Shown here in pieces: positions 1 to 9,283 of a stretch of 64,000 bases of DNA. The stretch covers positions 1-64,000 of the forward strand of contig JANYLR010000031.1 in the NCBI GenBank assembly GCA_025363715.1. Reading direction: 5' to 3'. Source of the DNA: Holophagaceae bacterium (GTDB lineage: Bacteria; Acidobacteriota; Holophagae; Holophagales; Holophagaceae). The position numbers were made by a program, and so were the translations under genes. The notes beneath the pieces are model-generated. The model made no database searches. It worked only from the letters and a program-made list of their open reading frames with translations, and was not told the origin of the DNA. The stretch's first letter is position 1, and the number at the start of each line of letters is the position of its first letter.

Positions 1-125
1 TTAGTCAGCCCAGTCCCTACCACGAACGCGCCTTCCACCTCCTTCAACTCACCCCGCCGTAGACAGCCAGCGGCAGATCATTGGCCGAGAAATCCAATAC
101 CTATGCGGGTTTCCGTGGTTCTACA

Positions 126-1163
126 CTAAAAACTTCGGTCGTAAACTCCCAAAGCTTCGGAAAAAGAGAGTGGGGCCAATAGCGCCTGCTTCAAGTGGGT
201 CTGTTTGACATAAGGTGTCCGCTCCACAAGCCACTCGTAATATCCTCCCGGAAGGATGGAAGTCTTCCGCGTTTCGGGGCAATAGCGAAGCACAGTGAAG
301 ATGTAGTCCGATCCGATATATCCTTCAGGTTTCATGGGCCAAAGTCCCTGCTTGATGGCGCGCTCACGTTCTTCGGAAGAGGCCGCAGACCAAAGGGCCT
401 CCCCCATGTCTGGGGTCCATACATTCGTTTCGCGAATTGTCATTGGAATGCAAATGTCCCCATCGTGGGTGAAAAAGGGTTTTCCCTGGAATATTGGAGG
501 CTGCGGAAGGTTCTGGCCGTCGAATCGCTTCACGAAGTCTACCCATTTGTCCGACAGGCTCTGCCAGAACCGCGTGGCGACCTCTTTGGCACTGTTGAAG
601 GTAGGATCCACCTCCAGTATTCTCCCATCTGAAAGGAACAGGGTGTGAATTTGATCCTTCACCGCACCCACGGCTTCAAGCCCAGGACTGAATTCCTCTT
701 CGAGCAAAGTGCGTGATTTTTCGGTTGTTAAGTCAAAGGATTCGATCAGGTATTTACCTTTGGTTTTATTCTCGGGGCGGACTCTATGTTCGAGGATCAG
801 GTGCAAATCTGAGGCGCCGAGATATCGGTAATCTCCCTTCAAAGTGATATATGGTCGGAGGAACCATTGCGGACCATTGAGCGTCATTTCGGGGAAGCCA
901 TAGATGACTCGAAGAACATTGTTATGGGTTTCCACTATAAAAATGTGCTGGCCGTCGAATTGGTACACGGCCCCGCCTCTCGAAACCTTTGGGATAGTTG
1001 GGAGGTCTTCACGCATTACAAAGAATGCTTGATCTTGGGCGCGCTCCACGATCGACCAATCCGTAAGGGTCCATACCGAGTTATCCCTATGGGTGGGGAG
1101 GAACTCCTGAGAAAAGAGGGCAGAACAACCAGTGGCCAGAAACAACAGAAGCCTTGCCAGCAT
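126..1163 (-). CDS. Secreted protein of unknown function
   Basis: I do not recognise the family. The 345-residue product starts with a short hydrophobic export signal (residues 1-18) containing a Cys at 13, so it could be cut by signal peptidase I or, less likely, be a lipoprotein. The rest is soluble, rich in Trp, Tyr and Phe and in beta-strand-like segments, with a central part (residues about 95-200) that could be a beta-propeller-like fold; that is only an impression. The start follows a good ribosome site (GGGAGGG) 13 bases after the stop of the upstream small Cys-rich gene, so the two are probably cotranscribed. Base composition is lower in GC than the rest of the window, suggesting accessory DNA. 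Confidence 0.7.
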   Translation of the reverse strand: MLARLLLFLATGCSALFSQEFLPTHRDNSVWTLTDWSIVERAQDQAFFVMREDLPTIPKVSRGGAVYQFDGQHIFIVETHNNVLRVIYGFPEMTLNGPQWFLRPYITLKGDYRYLGASDLHLILEHRVRPENKTKGKYLIESFDLTTEKSRTLLEEEFSPGLEAVGAVKDQIHTLFLSDGRILEVDPTFNSAKEVATRFWQSLSDKWVDFVKRFDGQNLPQPPIFQGKPFFTHDGDICIPMTIRETNVWTPDMGEALWSAASSEERERAIKQGLWPMKPEGYIGSDYIFTVLRYCPETRKTSILPGGYYEWLVERTPYVKQTHLKQALLAPLSFSEALGVYDRSF

Positions 1164-1176
1164 GATCTAGCCCTCC

Positions 1177-1534
1177 CTATTGTTGGGTGGTGTGCTTGGT
1201 TCCCCGGAGGGCAAGAATATACCCCTGTCCGTTGCAGGTGCAGGAATTAGGGGCCTTGCAGGTTTCAATCGGCGCGTAACAAGAGCCGGTGTAAAGAGGA
1301 GTATTGAGTTCAAACGTACAAGGAAGCGGACACACTCGCCGACAATCGCTGGGCGAGGTTCCGCAAGAGGGAACTCCGGGAATCCCAATAAGCGTGCAAG
1401 GGTCAGAACCCGGGTCATAGTCGATATCAAGAGGACCCTCGGCGTAAACAGGCCCAGTAAGCAGAGCAAAGAAAAGCCCAAAGAAAATTCGCCTGAACGT
1501 GTTATTCCGCTGGGGAGGGGGGTACGTTTTGCAT
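1177..1534 (-). pseudogene. Small secreted Cys-rich protein with apparent +1 frameshift
   Basis: An ATG at 1534 has an excellent ribosome site (AAAGGAG, 6 bases upstream), but its frame stops after 10 codons. If one base of the C6 run (G6 on the plus strand, 1515-1520) is skipped, the reading frame stays open to a TAG at 1177. It then encodes 118 residues: a charged start with Arg-Arg at 14-15, a hydrophobic stretch (residues 16-31) ending in VYA as a signal peptide, and a mature part with nine cysteines (positions 46, 57, 64, 68, 72, 85, 92, 98, 100). The signal peptide and Cys pattern are too coherent to be chance. It is either a recent frameshift, a sequencing error in the homopolymer, or a phase-variable gene. 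It precedes the 345-residue secreted protein in the same orientation. Family unknown. Confidence 0.6.
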
Positions 1535-1556
1535 GACGTTCTCCTTTATTCAGCCG

Positions 1557-1577
1557 AGTGTACCCAAGGATTTGGGT
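1557..1577 (-). promoter_or_regulatory. Candidate -10 and overlapping palindrome
   Basis: On the minus strand a TACACT hexamer (1557-1562) lies about 22 bases upstream of the ATG at 1534. Immediately upstream is the perfect inverted repeat ACCCAA-N4-TTGGGT (1562-1577), placed where a repressor could cover the promoter. No good -35 hexamer is visible, so activator dependence is possible. Confidence 0.3.
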
Positions 1578-1620
1578 GAAGAAAAATTAACAGGTTGAAG
1601 AGTGCTCATCGAGCAAATTA

Positions 1621-2340
1621 TCATTCCTCGCCCTTCCGCTGCTTTCCTTCTGGATCGAACTGGTAGCCCACGCTGCGGATGGTGTGGACCCAGCGGGGAT
1701 GATGCGGATCGTCCTCCATCACCCGCCGGATGCGCACGATGAAGTTGTCCACGGTGCGGCTGGTGGGGTAGGCGTCCTCGCCCCAGACCTTGTCCAGGAT
1801 GTCGGTCCGGCTGACCACCTGGCCGGGCCGCTCCATGAGCAACTTCAGGATCATGGATTCCTTCACGCCCAACTGGAAGGTGCCGCCGGGGCCCTCCCCG
1901 CAGAAGTTGTCAAAGTCCACCCAGTAGGGCCCGTAGGCCTGCTTGCTGCTGATCTCGCGGCTCTTGTACCAGGATTCCCGCCGCAGGATGGCCCGAATCC
2001 GCAGCAGCAGCTCGCGAACCTGGAAGGGCTTGCCCAGGTAGTCGTCGGCCCCGGTTTCGAAACCATGCACCCGGTCGTCATCGGTGTTCTTGGCGGTGAG
2101 GAAGAGGATGGGCGTGAAGTTCTTGGCCTCGCGGACCTTGGCGCAGATCGTGAAGCCGTCCATGCCCGGCAGCATCACATCGAGAATCACCAGGTCATAG
2201 GATTCAGCCAGGATCTGCTTCAGGGCCTGGTCCCCTCGGGGGATCCAGGTGCAGGCCAGGCCCTCCATTTCCAAGTTCAGCTTGATGCCCTCGGCGAGGC
2301 TGAGCTCGTCTTCCACCAGCAGGATCTTGGGCTCGGACAT
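1621..2340 (-). CDS. OmpR/PhoB-family response regulator
   Basis: Cytoplasmic DNA-binding response regulator. The receiver domain (residues 4-117) has the acidic pair at 11-12, phospho-acceptor Asp54 in LVILDVMLPGMDG, Thr82 and Lys104 in LGKPF. A winged-helix DNA-binding domain follows (about 145-232, ending with the usual TIRSVGYQF element). Length is typical for the family. A ribosome site (AGGAG) sits 6 bases before the ATG. No histidine kinase is adjacent, so the partner is elsewhere. It is divergent from the glycosyltransferase gene, with about 50 bases between starts, so it may control that gene; this is inference from position. Confidence 0.93.
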   Translation of the reverse strand: MSEPKILLVEDELSLAEGIKLNLEMEGLACTWIPRGDQALKQILAESYDLVILDVMLPGMDGFTICAKVREAKNFTPILFLTAKNTDDDRVHGFETGADDYLGKPFQVRELLLRIRAILRRESWYKSREISSKQAYGPYWVDFDNFCGEGPGGTFQLGVKESMILKLLMERPGQVVSRTDILDKVWGEDAYPTSRTVDNFIVRIRRVMEDDPHHPRWVHTIRSVGYQFDPEGKQRKGEE

Positions 2341-2393
2341 GGGAAACTCCTGGGATCTGTTGATCCTACTAGAATGGACCTTCCGGAGTGTCC

Positions 2394-3344
2394 ATGGACC
2401 CCTACCTCAGCATCGTCATCCCCATCTTCAACGAGGAGGAGAACATCCCCGCCCTGTGGGAGCGCCTCTCCAGGGTGATGGCGGAGTGGTTCGCGGATCC
2501 CGCGAAGCCCTGGGAGATCATCTTCACCGATGACGGAAGCCGGGACCGGAGCCTGCCCATGCTCCTGGACATCGCCAACGCCGAGCCCCGAGTCAGAGTC
2601 GTGGTCTTCAACCGCAACTACGGCCAGCACAGCGCCATCTTTGGCGCCTTCGCCGAGGTGAAGGGCCAGGTGGTGGTGACCCTGGACGCCGATCTGCAGA
2701 ACCCCCCCGAGGAGATCCCCAAGCTGGTGGCCAAGATCGAGGAGGGCTACGACGTGGTGGGGGGGTGGCGCCAGGGCCGCCAGGAGAACGACAGCTTCTT
2801 CCGCACCATGCCCAGCAAGCTCGTCAATGCCATCACCCGCAAGACCACGGGTGTGAAGCTCCACGACTACGGCTGCATGCTGCGGGCCTACAGCCGCGAA
2901 GTGATGGATGCCATGCTGCTCTGCAAGGAGCGCTCGAGCTTCATCCCGGCCCTGGCCAACAGCTTCGCCAAGCGCATCACCGAGGTGCCCGTGGCCCACG
3001 CGGAGCGGGCCGCCGGCACCAGCAAGTACGGGCTCTGGAAACTCATCAACCTCCAGTTCGACCTGCTCACCAGCTTCAGCCTCCTGCCCCTGCAGATGCT
3101 CAGCGTATTTGGCGTGATCACAGCGGTGGTGGGCTTCCTGCTCTTCGTGGGCCTGGTCATCTACCGCTTCCTGCACCCCGAGGGCACGGCCCAGGGTGTG
3201 TTCACGCTGTTTGCCATCCTTTTCTTCTTCGTGGGCTGCCAGTTCATCGCCTTCGGCCTGCTGGGCGAGTACATTGGCCGCATCTACCAGGAGGTTCGGG
3301 ATCGGCCCCGGTACATGGTGAAGAAGGTCCATCAGGCGAAGTGA
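2394..3344 (+). CDS. Family 2 glycosyltransferase (DPM1/GtrB/ArnC type)
   Basis: Transfers sugar from a nucleotide donor to a polyprenyl phosphate at the inner membrane. The GT-A domain begins with LSIVIPIFNEEENI, has the TDDGS motif and the metal/donor-binding DADLQNPPEEI segment, and ends in two transmembrane helices (roughly residues 230-262 and 268-297), the arrangement of the GtrB/DPM1 group. A GTG at 2388 is in frame but lies inside the GGAG ribosome site (2385-2388), so the ATG at 2394 is preferred, giving 316 residues. The lipid-linked sugar could serve O-antigen or lipid A modification. The acceptor cannot be told from sequence. Confidence 0.9.
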   Translation: MDPYLSIVIPIFNEEENIPALWERLSRVMAEWFADPAKPWEIIFTDDGSRDRSLPMLLDIANAEPRVRVVVFNRNYGQHSAIFGAFAEVKGQVVVTLDADLQNPPEEIPKLVAKIEEGYDVVGGWRQGRQENDSFFRTMPSKLVNAITRKTTGVKLHDYGCMLRAYSREVMDAMLLCKERSSFIPALANSFAKRITEVPVAHAERAAGTSKYGLWKLINLQFDLLTSFSLLPLQMLSVFGVITAVVGFLLFVGLVIYRFLHPEGTAQGVFTLFAILFFFVGCQFIAFGLLGEYIGRIYQEVRDRPRYMVKKVHQAK

Positions 3345-3393
3345 ACGGGAACACAACCCTGCTGGGAATCCGCCCCCCTGGCAAGCTGGTGTG

Positions 3394-4551
3394 ATGAGCG
3401 CTTCCGGCCCACGATCCTTCGGTCCTTCCTTCATCGCGCTTTGGTGGTTCTATTTCCTCTCCTTCGTGGCGGGCTTCATGCTTTTCCCCGTGGTGCCGCT
3501 GCACCTCAGGGCGCTGGGTGCCGCCATCGCCGAAAGCGGGCGTTTCCAGGCGGCCTTCTGGTTCGGCTCCGGGCTGGGCTGCCTCCTGTCTGGACCCCTG
3601 GGTGACCGAGTCGGACAACGACCCCTGCTGAGCGGCTCGACCCTGGCCGCGGCGGGGTTCTTCGCGGCCTACGCCTTTCTGCCGGTGCGTTGGGCTTTCC
3701 TTCTCCTGGCTCCGATCCATGGCCTGATGTGGTCCGCCCTGAGAACGGGCGCCTTGGCTTGGGTGGGTGGATCCCTCCCTTCCGAGCGACGGGCGGAGGG
3801 GCTCGCTCTCTTCGGCATGGCCGCGCCGGCGGGCGTGGCTACCGGGCCCCTTCTTGGGGTCTGGCTCTATCCTCGGGTGGGCTTCCAGACCATCTGTCTG
3901 GCCTTTGCGGCCCTGCTGGCGGGGTTGTTCTTCGTGATCCGCAACCTCCCCGGTGGAGAAAAGGTCGATTCCCGCTCCCGAAGGGATCTCGGCTGGCCCG
4001 AATCCTGGGTGCTCGTTCCAGCCCTCATCCTGTTCCTGCTATGCCTTGGCGACGGGCCCATGCCGCCCTATTCCGCCCAGGAAGCGCGAGGGCTCGGGCT
4101 GTTCTGGCCCTCCGCCTATCTCACCTGCCTCGCCCTCGGCATGGTGGGCATCCGGATGCTGCTGGGCCTGAGCGGCAGGCAGGTGTCCCCCTCCCGGCTG
4201 ATCCCGTGGATGCTGGCGTTGGCCTTCGCCGGAAACCTGATGCTTTCGGTGCTGCCGGGCGGCCAGGCGAGGCACATCTTTTCCGGGCTCGTGTACGGAT
4301 CAGGATTCGGGATGAGCCAGACGCTGATGTTCACCTATGTCATTGGGCGCACGAAGGCGGACCGGCATGGCGCGGCGGTAGGTGCCCTCTACTTCGCCTT
4401 CGACGCCGGAATCGCACTGGGAAGCCTTGGGCTCGGCTGGGTCATGCAGGCTTGCGGATTCCGCTGGGGCTGGGGGCTGGGGGCCCTTCTGGTGGTTCCG
4501 GCGCTCCTCCTCAGCTTCCGCTTGAACGAGCATCCGGGAAGATCAGAGTAA
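3394..4551 (+). CDS. MFS transporter
   Basis: Inner-membrane carrier of the major facilitator superfamily, about 385 residues with roughly 12 hydrophobic segments. The loop between helices 2 and 3 carries GPLGDRVGQRPLL, a good match to the MFS signature GxLaDrxGrrxxl. Substrate unknown. Start chosen at ATG 3394; an in-frame GTG lies directly before it. Its 3' end overlaps the 3' end of the convergent histidine kinase gene by 41 bases, which is tight packing for convergent genes. Confidence 0.88.
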   Translation: MSASGPRSFGPSFIALWWFYFLSFVAGFMLFPVVPLHLRALGAAIAESGRFQAAFWFGSGLGCLLSGPLGDRVGQRPLLSGSTLAAAGFFAAYAFLPVRWAFLLLAPIHGLMWSALRTGALAWVGGSLPSERRAEGLALFGMAAPAGVATGPLLGVWLYPRVGFQTICLAFAALLAGLFFVIRNLPGGEKVDSRSRRDLGWPESWVLVPALILFLLCLGDGPMPPYSAQEARGLGLFWPSAYLTCLALGMVGIRMLLGLSGRQVSPSRLIPWMLALAFAGNLMLSVLPGGQARHIFSGLVYGSGFGMSQTLMFTYVIGRTKADRHGAAVGALYFAFDAGIALGSLGLGWVMQACGFRWGWGLGALLVVPALLLSFRLNEHPGRSE

Positions 4552-5914
4552 CCACCAGTCCCGTGCCCTTTGCGGGATCCGAGAGCTGGATCTTGCCGCC
4601 AAGGGCGAGGACCACCTCCTGGACGATGGACAGCCCCAGGCCACAACCGGGGGTGTCGTCGTTATGGAGCCGGCAGAAGCGTTCGAAGATCCGCGACCGG
4701 TCCTTCACGGGAATGCCCGGTCCGTTGTCCTCCACCTGGAGGATCACGAACCCCTCCACCCGTTTGACGGATACCGTCACCACTCCCTTGGACGGCGTGT
4801 AGCGGAGCGCGTTGTCCACCAGATTCGCCACCAGTTCGTGGAGCATCGCGGAAGAGGCCAGCAGTTCAACCCGCTCGGTCTGCAGATCCAGCCCCAGGTC
4901 AATATCTTTGGCCTGGGCCAGGGCAGCCTGTTCTTCAAGGACGCGCTGCACCAGGTCCACCAGGTCCACAGGCGCAGTCGGTCGTGGGTGCTGCGCGCCG
5001 GCCTCGGCCATGGAAAGGCTCAGGAGCTGGTTGACCAGACGGGTGCCATGGCGGACACCCTGGAAGATGGCTTTGAGGGCTTCATCCTTCTCGGGTGGCC
5101 GTGAACTCCTCAGGCCGAAGTTCACCTGGGTCTGGAGGACCGTGAAGGGAGTGCGAAGCTGGTGCGCGGCGTTGGCGATGAAGCGGCTGCGCATGGCCAT
5201 CTGTGTGTCGAGCCGCTGGATGTAGCCGTTGATGGCGTCCACCAGCGGATGAAGCTCCTGGGGCACGGGACCTGGATCCAGGGGTTCCAGGGACCCCGGG
5301 GTGCGGTCCCGGACCTTGTCCCGGAGGCTGACAATGCCCTGCAGGCCCCGGCGCAAGGAGAGCCAGACCAGGATGGCCACCAGGGCCAGCATCCAGGATT
5401 CCTGGCGCAGGCTGGTCGCCCAGATCTGTTGGACGAGGCGCTGGTGGGCCTGGAAGGTCTGGGCGACCTCGATCACCACAGGGCCCTCGTCCGGCGCCGC
5501 GAACACGGGTTGGGCATAGGCCACCACCCGGACGGCCTGATCCCGCACCAGGGTGCTGAAATGAACGGATTCCTCTGGCCGGAGCGGCCCGGGCGGGGGC
5601 GGCAGCTCCGCGTAACCCGAGAGCAGGACTCCCTTGGCCGAGGCGATGCGGTAGTAGACCCGGTCCTGGTCGGTCGATTGGAAGAGCTCGAGGGCCGCAG
5701 GAGGAATGGCCACTTCGAGTACACCATCCTCGTACTGGATCTGCTGAGCGATGATCCGGGCCGAACCCAGCAGGAGGCGGTCTTGCACCCGGGTGGCCGT
5801 ATTGCGCGCCTCCTGGTGGGCGAACCAGATGTTCATGGCCGCCGAGGCGCCAAGGGGCACCAGGAGCCAGAGCAGCAGGCGGGCCCGGAGGCTGAAGGGC
5901 GGCCTACTGCTCAT
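4511..5914 (-). CDS. TctE/QseC-like sensor histidine kinase
   Basis: Membrane sensor kinase of 467 residues. TM1 is at about 11-31, a periplasmic sensor of about 140 residues follows (resembling the 2CSK_N domain of TctE-type kinases), and TM2 is at about 172-190. The dimerisation/phosphoacceptor segment FIANAAHQLRTP places the active His at 251. The ATPase domain shows the N-box (LVDNALRYTP), G1 (VEDNGPGIP) and G2 (GCGLGLSIV). The NAAHQLRTP form is typical of TctE. The start overlaps the end of the regulator gene upstream by 11 bases, so the pair is translationally coupled. Neighbouring porin, binding protein and anion transporter suggest a carboxylic-acid signal. Confidence 0.9.
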   Translation of the reverse strand: MSSRPPFSLRARLLLWLLVPLGASAAMNIWFAHQEARNTATRVQDRLLLGSARIIAQQIQYEDGVLEVAIPPAALELFQSTDQDRVYYRIASAKGVLLSGYAELPPPPGPLRPEESVHFSTLVRDQAVRVVAYAQPVFAAPDEGPVVIEVAQTFQAHQRLVQQIWATSLRQESWMLALVAILVWLSLRRGLQGIVSLRDKVRDRTPGSLEPLDPGPVPQELHPLVDAINGYIQRLDTQMAMRSRFIANAAHQLRTPFTVLQTQVNFGLRSSRPPEKDEALKAIFQGVRHGTRLVNQLLSLSMAEAGAQHPRPTAPVDLVDLVQRVLEEQAALAQAKDIDLGLDLQTERVELLASSAMLHELVANLVDNALRYTPSKGVVTVSVKRVEGFVILQVEDNGPGIPVKDRSRIFERFCRLHNDDTPGCGLGLSIVQEVVLALGGKIQLSDPAKGTGLVVTLIFPDARSSGS

Positions 5915-6578
5915 AGCGCGGCTTCAGGAGGTAGCCGAGGCCGCGGAGGGTCACGATCACGGCATCGCCGTTCTCCAGCTTCTTCCGGATCCGGTGGACG
6001 TAAATCTCGATGGCATCCGGATTGACCTCCTCGTCGATGGAGTAGAGGCTGTCGGCGAGGGACTTCTTGCTCACGGTCTTGCCTGACTTCATCATCAGCA
6101 TCTCGAGCACCGCGTGTTCCCGCGGCGTCAGGGCGAGGGCCGATTCTCCCAGGGAAAACGTCCGGGAGTTGCTGTCGAAGACGAGTGAACCGCAGGTGAG
6201 GATGGGGTTCTTCTGCTGGTTGGTCCGGCGCATCAAGGCGCGGATGCGCGCCTCCAGTTCATGCACCTCGAAGGGTTTGGCCATGTAGTCGTCCGCGCCA
6301 ATGTCCAGGCCCTCCACCCGGTCGCGGGTGCCGTCGTAGGCGGTGAGGATGAGTACAGGCACCGGGTTGTGTCGGCTCCGCAGGCGCTTCAGGACGGCCT
6401 TGCCGTCCAGACCGGGAAGGGCGATATCCAGGATGACCAGGTCATAGGTTTCGGTCCGCAGCAGCTGGTCGGCGTCGCTGCCATCGTAGACGCAGTCCAC
6501 GGTGTACTTGTCGGCCTGGAGCGTGCGCGCCAGCCATTCCGAGAGCGAGCGATTGTCCTCGACAAGCAGAATTTTCAT
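5904..6578 (-). CDS. TctD-like response regulator (OmpR family)
   Basis: DNA-binding response regulator of 224 residues that pairs with the overlapping sensor kinase. The receiver has acidic residues at 7-8, phospho-acceptor Asp51 (LVILDIALPGLDG) and the KPF switch Lys. The winged helix ends with TLRGLGYLLKP. TctD regulators activate genes for tricarboxylate uptake; the divergent porin/transporter genes about 1.3 kb away are plausible targets. Ribosome site GGAG 10 bases upstream of the ATG. Confidence 0.92.
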   Translation of the reverse strand: MKILLVEDNRSLSEWLARTLQADKYTVDCVYDGSDADQLLRTETYDLVILDIALPGLDGKAVLKRLRSRHNPVPVLILTAYDGTRDRVEGLDIGADDYMAKPFEVHELEARIRALMRRTNQQKNPILTCGSLVFDSNSRTFSLGESALALTPREHAVLEMLMMKSGKTVSKKSLADSLYSIDEEVNPDAIEIYVHRIRKKLENGDAVIVTLRGLGYLLKPRYEQ

Positions 6579-6602
6579 GGCTTGGGGCTCCTGGCTGACG
6601 GG

Positions 6603-7604
6603 CTATTTCACCGCGTTGACGAATTCCAGGGTGAAGGTGCTCTTGAGGTCGATGGTCTTTCCCTGAAGGGATTTCTCCGTGCGGCTGAGTACTTTCAGGA
6701 CATGGGCGGGGCCGTTCATGGGCATGCGCCCATCAGGGATGAAGATGGGCTTGCTGGAGGCGAGGGCCTTGATGTAGGTGGCCCGGTCTCCAGCGTAGAA
6801 GGCCGCGGGCACCTGGGCCGCAATCTCCGAGGCTGTATGGGACTGGATGTAGCGCAGGGCCTTGACCAGCGCGTTCACCAGCTTCTGGACCTCAGGCTTG
6901 TGGCGGTTCACCCAGGCGGTCTGCATGTAGAGGCAGGCCGCGGGGTAGGGCCCGCCCAGGGCCTTCGCCGTATCCTCGGGAGTGCGGAGATCCACGAGCA
7001 CCCGGGCCTGGCCGGCGTTGATCATCCGAGAGGCCGTCGGCTCAGTGGTCATGCCGGCGTGGATGGTCCCCTTGTTCATGGCCTCGATAAAGGAGTCGCC
7101 GGTGCCTACCGGCACGAAGGAAACCTGGTTCAACTTCAGCCCCGAAGAAAGCACGAGGTACCGAGACAGGAACTGGGTCGAGGAGCCAAGGCCGGTGACG
7201 CCGAGCGCCCGGTCCTTCAGGTCGGCCATGGAGCGGACGGGACCAGGGAGCCGGGTGGAAACGAGTTCGACCTCGCCCGGCGCCTGGGCGAACTGGATCA
7301 CCGACATCACAGCCTTGCCCTTGGACTGCATGTAGATGGCGTGATCGTAGAAACCCACCACGCCCTGGACCGAGCCCACCAGCAGCACATCCACGCCATG
7401 GATTCCTGACCATTCGCTGCGCAGTTCCACGTCGAGCCCTTCGCTCGTGAAATAACCCAACTGCTCGGCCAGCTTGACCGGCAGGTAGATGATCTTGTCG
7501 ATGCCGCCCACCATGAGCGTGATGCGCTCCGAGGCGGTCACAGGGGGAGCGGCGCCGACCAGCAGGGACAGGGCGAGCATCGAGGCCTTGAGTGCGCGCG
7601 TCAT
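6603..7604 (-). CDS. ABC-type periplasmic substrate-binding protein (SsuA/NMT1-like), orphan
   Basis: Exported solute-binding protein of 333 residues. A signal peptide (residues 1-24, ending VTA-SE) is followed by an NMT1/THI5-like fold: LMVGGIDKIIYLPVKLAEQLGYF near the N-terminus and a GVTGLGSSTQ-type ligand loop. The start at 7604 has a strong GGGAGG ribosome site; an upstream extension of the frame lacks one and does not look coding. No permease or ATPase gene is nearby. It lies directly upstream of the two-component genes in the same orientation (24 bases before the regulator), so it may act as a co-receptor for the kinase or serve a transporter encoded elsewhere. Confidence 0.87.
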   Translation of the reverse strand: MTRALKASMLALSLLVGAAPPVTASERITLMVGGIDKIIYLPVKLAEQLGYFTSEGLDVELRSEWSGIHGVDVLLVGSVQGVVGFYDHAIYMQSKGKAVMSVIQFAQAPGEVELVSTRLPGPVRSMADLKDRALGVTGLGSSTQFLSRYLVLSSGLKLNQVSFVPVGTGDSFIEAMNKGTIHAGMTTEPTASRMINAGQARVLVDLRTPEDTAKALGGPYPAACLYMQTAWVNRHKPEVQKLVNALVKALRYIQSHTASEIAAQVPAAFYAGDRATYIKALASSKPIFIPDGRMPMNGPAHVLKVLSRTEKSLQGKTIDLKSTFTLEFVNAVK

Positions 7605-7825
7605 GGGACCTCCCGTCGAGTGGCCAACCCCAAGGATGGTCGAACCCGGGGAGCGCGGCGTTCCCGGCGTGACGGAAAGCACATCCGATCGGCCTGAAAG
7701 GTGGCTGAAAGCTTGGCCGCCCAAGATTCCGGACTGTCACTCGCCGCGCCTCAGTCCCCATTCTCCGGGCCCTCCGGCCTTCCGCCCTGCCCGGTCCCTC
7801 CACCCCTCTCCCTGCAAGGAGCGTC

Positions 7826-9112
7826 ATGAACATCTCAGGAATTGCCACCCTTTCTGCCCTGCTAGTAGCCGGAGGCCTCCGGGCCCAGGAGGCCGACGTC
7901 AAGGCCGAACTGGCCAAACAGAATGCCCGCATCGCCGAGCTGGAAAAAAAGGCCGGCCCCAAGGCCGAGAGCGCCCCCCTGTCATTCCCGGAGGGCCTGA
8001 CCCCCTACGTCCTGATCGACCTGACCGTGGTGGGCAAGTCCAATGCCACCGCCGATGGTCGCACCAAGGTCGACATCGGCGAGCCCTTCTTCAGCGGCAG
8101 CCGCTGGGGCCTGAAGGGCCTCCTCAAGACCAACATCGACGGACTGGACATCATCTACAAGCTGGAGAGCGAGTACTTCCTTTATGACGGCGAGCAGGGC
8201 AAGGCCAACACCCTGTTCAACCGCGATGCCTGGGTGGGCATCAGTGGCAAGTCCTTCGGCAAGATCACCATCGGCCGCCAGAACACCCTGGCCCGGGACT
8301 TCGCCGTGATCTACTGCGACCCCTTCAACCACGCCGAAGTGAACTACGACGAGGGTGGCTGGACCAACAACTCCAACTTCAAGTCCCTGGTCTATTACGC
8401 CGGCGGCGTCAGCATCAGCCCGGTCAACGGCGGCCCCGCCCAGACCCGCATGGACAAGGGCATCGTCTGGAAGAAGATGAGCGAAGAAGGCCTCTGCTTC
8501 GGCGCCGCCTTCAACCTCAACTACGAGCCCAACACGTCGGTCCGCAACTCCACCGCCGCCTTCGCCCTGGGCTGGAACGCCCCCACCTGGCACCTGGCGG
8601 GCTTCTACACCCAGGCCAACAACGCCGGCAGCACGGCCTCCAGCGCCGCCTTCGCCACCGCTTCCACCGGCTACACCCAGAAGTCCATGTCCTTCGGCGG
8701 CAACGTCAACCTGACCCCCGCCCTGAAGCTCAACGCGGGCTACTTCCACTACACGGCCGAGCAGGGCACGGGCCACCCCGACCGCTCCGACAACGCCTAC
8801 ACGCTATCCGCTTCGTACAAGCTGAACCCGAAGTGGACCCTGTACGCTGGGCTCCAGTCCATCAAGGTCGAGAACGCGGGCATGGCCACTGCCACCGGCA
8901 GCATCCCCAACGCCTTCGCCAACGGCGCCAACGCCGCGTTCTACACCACGGGTAGCAAGGATTCGATCTACGGCGGCGTGCGGCGCCACCTGAGCAAGAA
9001 GATCGAGGCCTACGCAGTCTATGACTACATGAAGCTGAAGGATGCCTACCTGATCAACACGCGCCAGAGCCAGGCCGAGTACGGCGTCGGCCTGCGCATC
9101 TCTGCGCTCTAG
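7826..9112 (+). CDS. Outer-membrane porin with N-terminal coiled coil
   Basis: Outer-membrane beta-barrel for diffusion of small solutes, 428 residues. A signal peptide (about 1-20, ending in LRA) is followed by a short coiled coil (KAELAKQNARIAELEKKAG). The barrel shows alternating aromatic strands and the GSRWGLKG and GRQNTLARDF segments typical of general porins of the Neisseria/Burkholderia type. It terminates ...GVGLRISAL rather than with the usual C-terminal Phe. Ribosome site AAGGAG precedes the ATG. The following DASS transporter in the same direction suggests a two-membrane uptake route for organic anions. Confidence 0.87.
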   Translation: MNISGIATLSALLVAGGLRAQEADVKAELAKQNARIAELEKKAGPKAESAPLSFPEGLTPYVLIDLTVVGKSNATADGRTKVDIGEPFFSGSRWGLKGLLKTNIDGLDIIYKLESEYFLYDGEQGKANTLFNRDAWVGISGKSFGKITIGRQNTLARDFAVIYCDPFNHAEVNYDEGGWTNNSNFKSLVYYAGGVSISPVNGGPAQTRMDKGIVWKKMSEEGLCFGAAFNLNYEPNTSVRNSTAAFALGWNAPTWHLAGFYTQANNAGSTASSAAFATASTGYTQKSMSFGGNVNLTPALKLNAGYFHYTAEQGTGHPDRSDNAYTLSASYKLNPKWTLYAGLQSIKVENAGMATATGSIPNAFANGANAAFYTTGSKDSIYGGVRRHLSKKIEAYAVYDYMKLKDAYLINTRQSQAEYGVGLRISAL

Positions 9113-9283
9113 ATGGCAGGGGGAGGCGGGGGCCCATGACGGGGACCCCGCCATCCGCCGGGCCTTGAAGTCCTGGGTCCGGCGGTTTCCCCGCCGCCAA
9201 TGGCAACCACCTCAGCACGCCTTTCGCACCATCGATCCCCCATTCCGGCGCCGGAGCACTGGCCCTTTCTCACGGGTACCAAC

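Noticed and set aside
1..125. Possible 3' tail of a gene on the plus strand at the window edge
   Set aside because: Short open stretches exist in two frames, but neither shows a recognisable protein end; too little sequence to call.
1167..1481. A 104-codon minus-strand frame with its own ATG
   Set aside because: It is out of frame with the signal peptide/Cys-rich reading that has the strong ribosome site; its composition is less protein-like.
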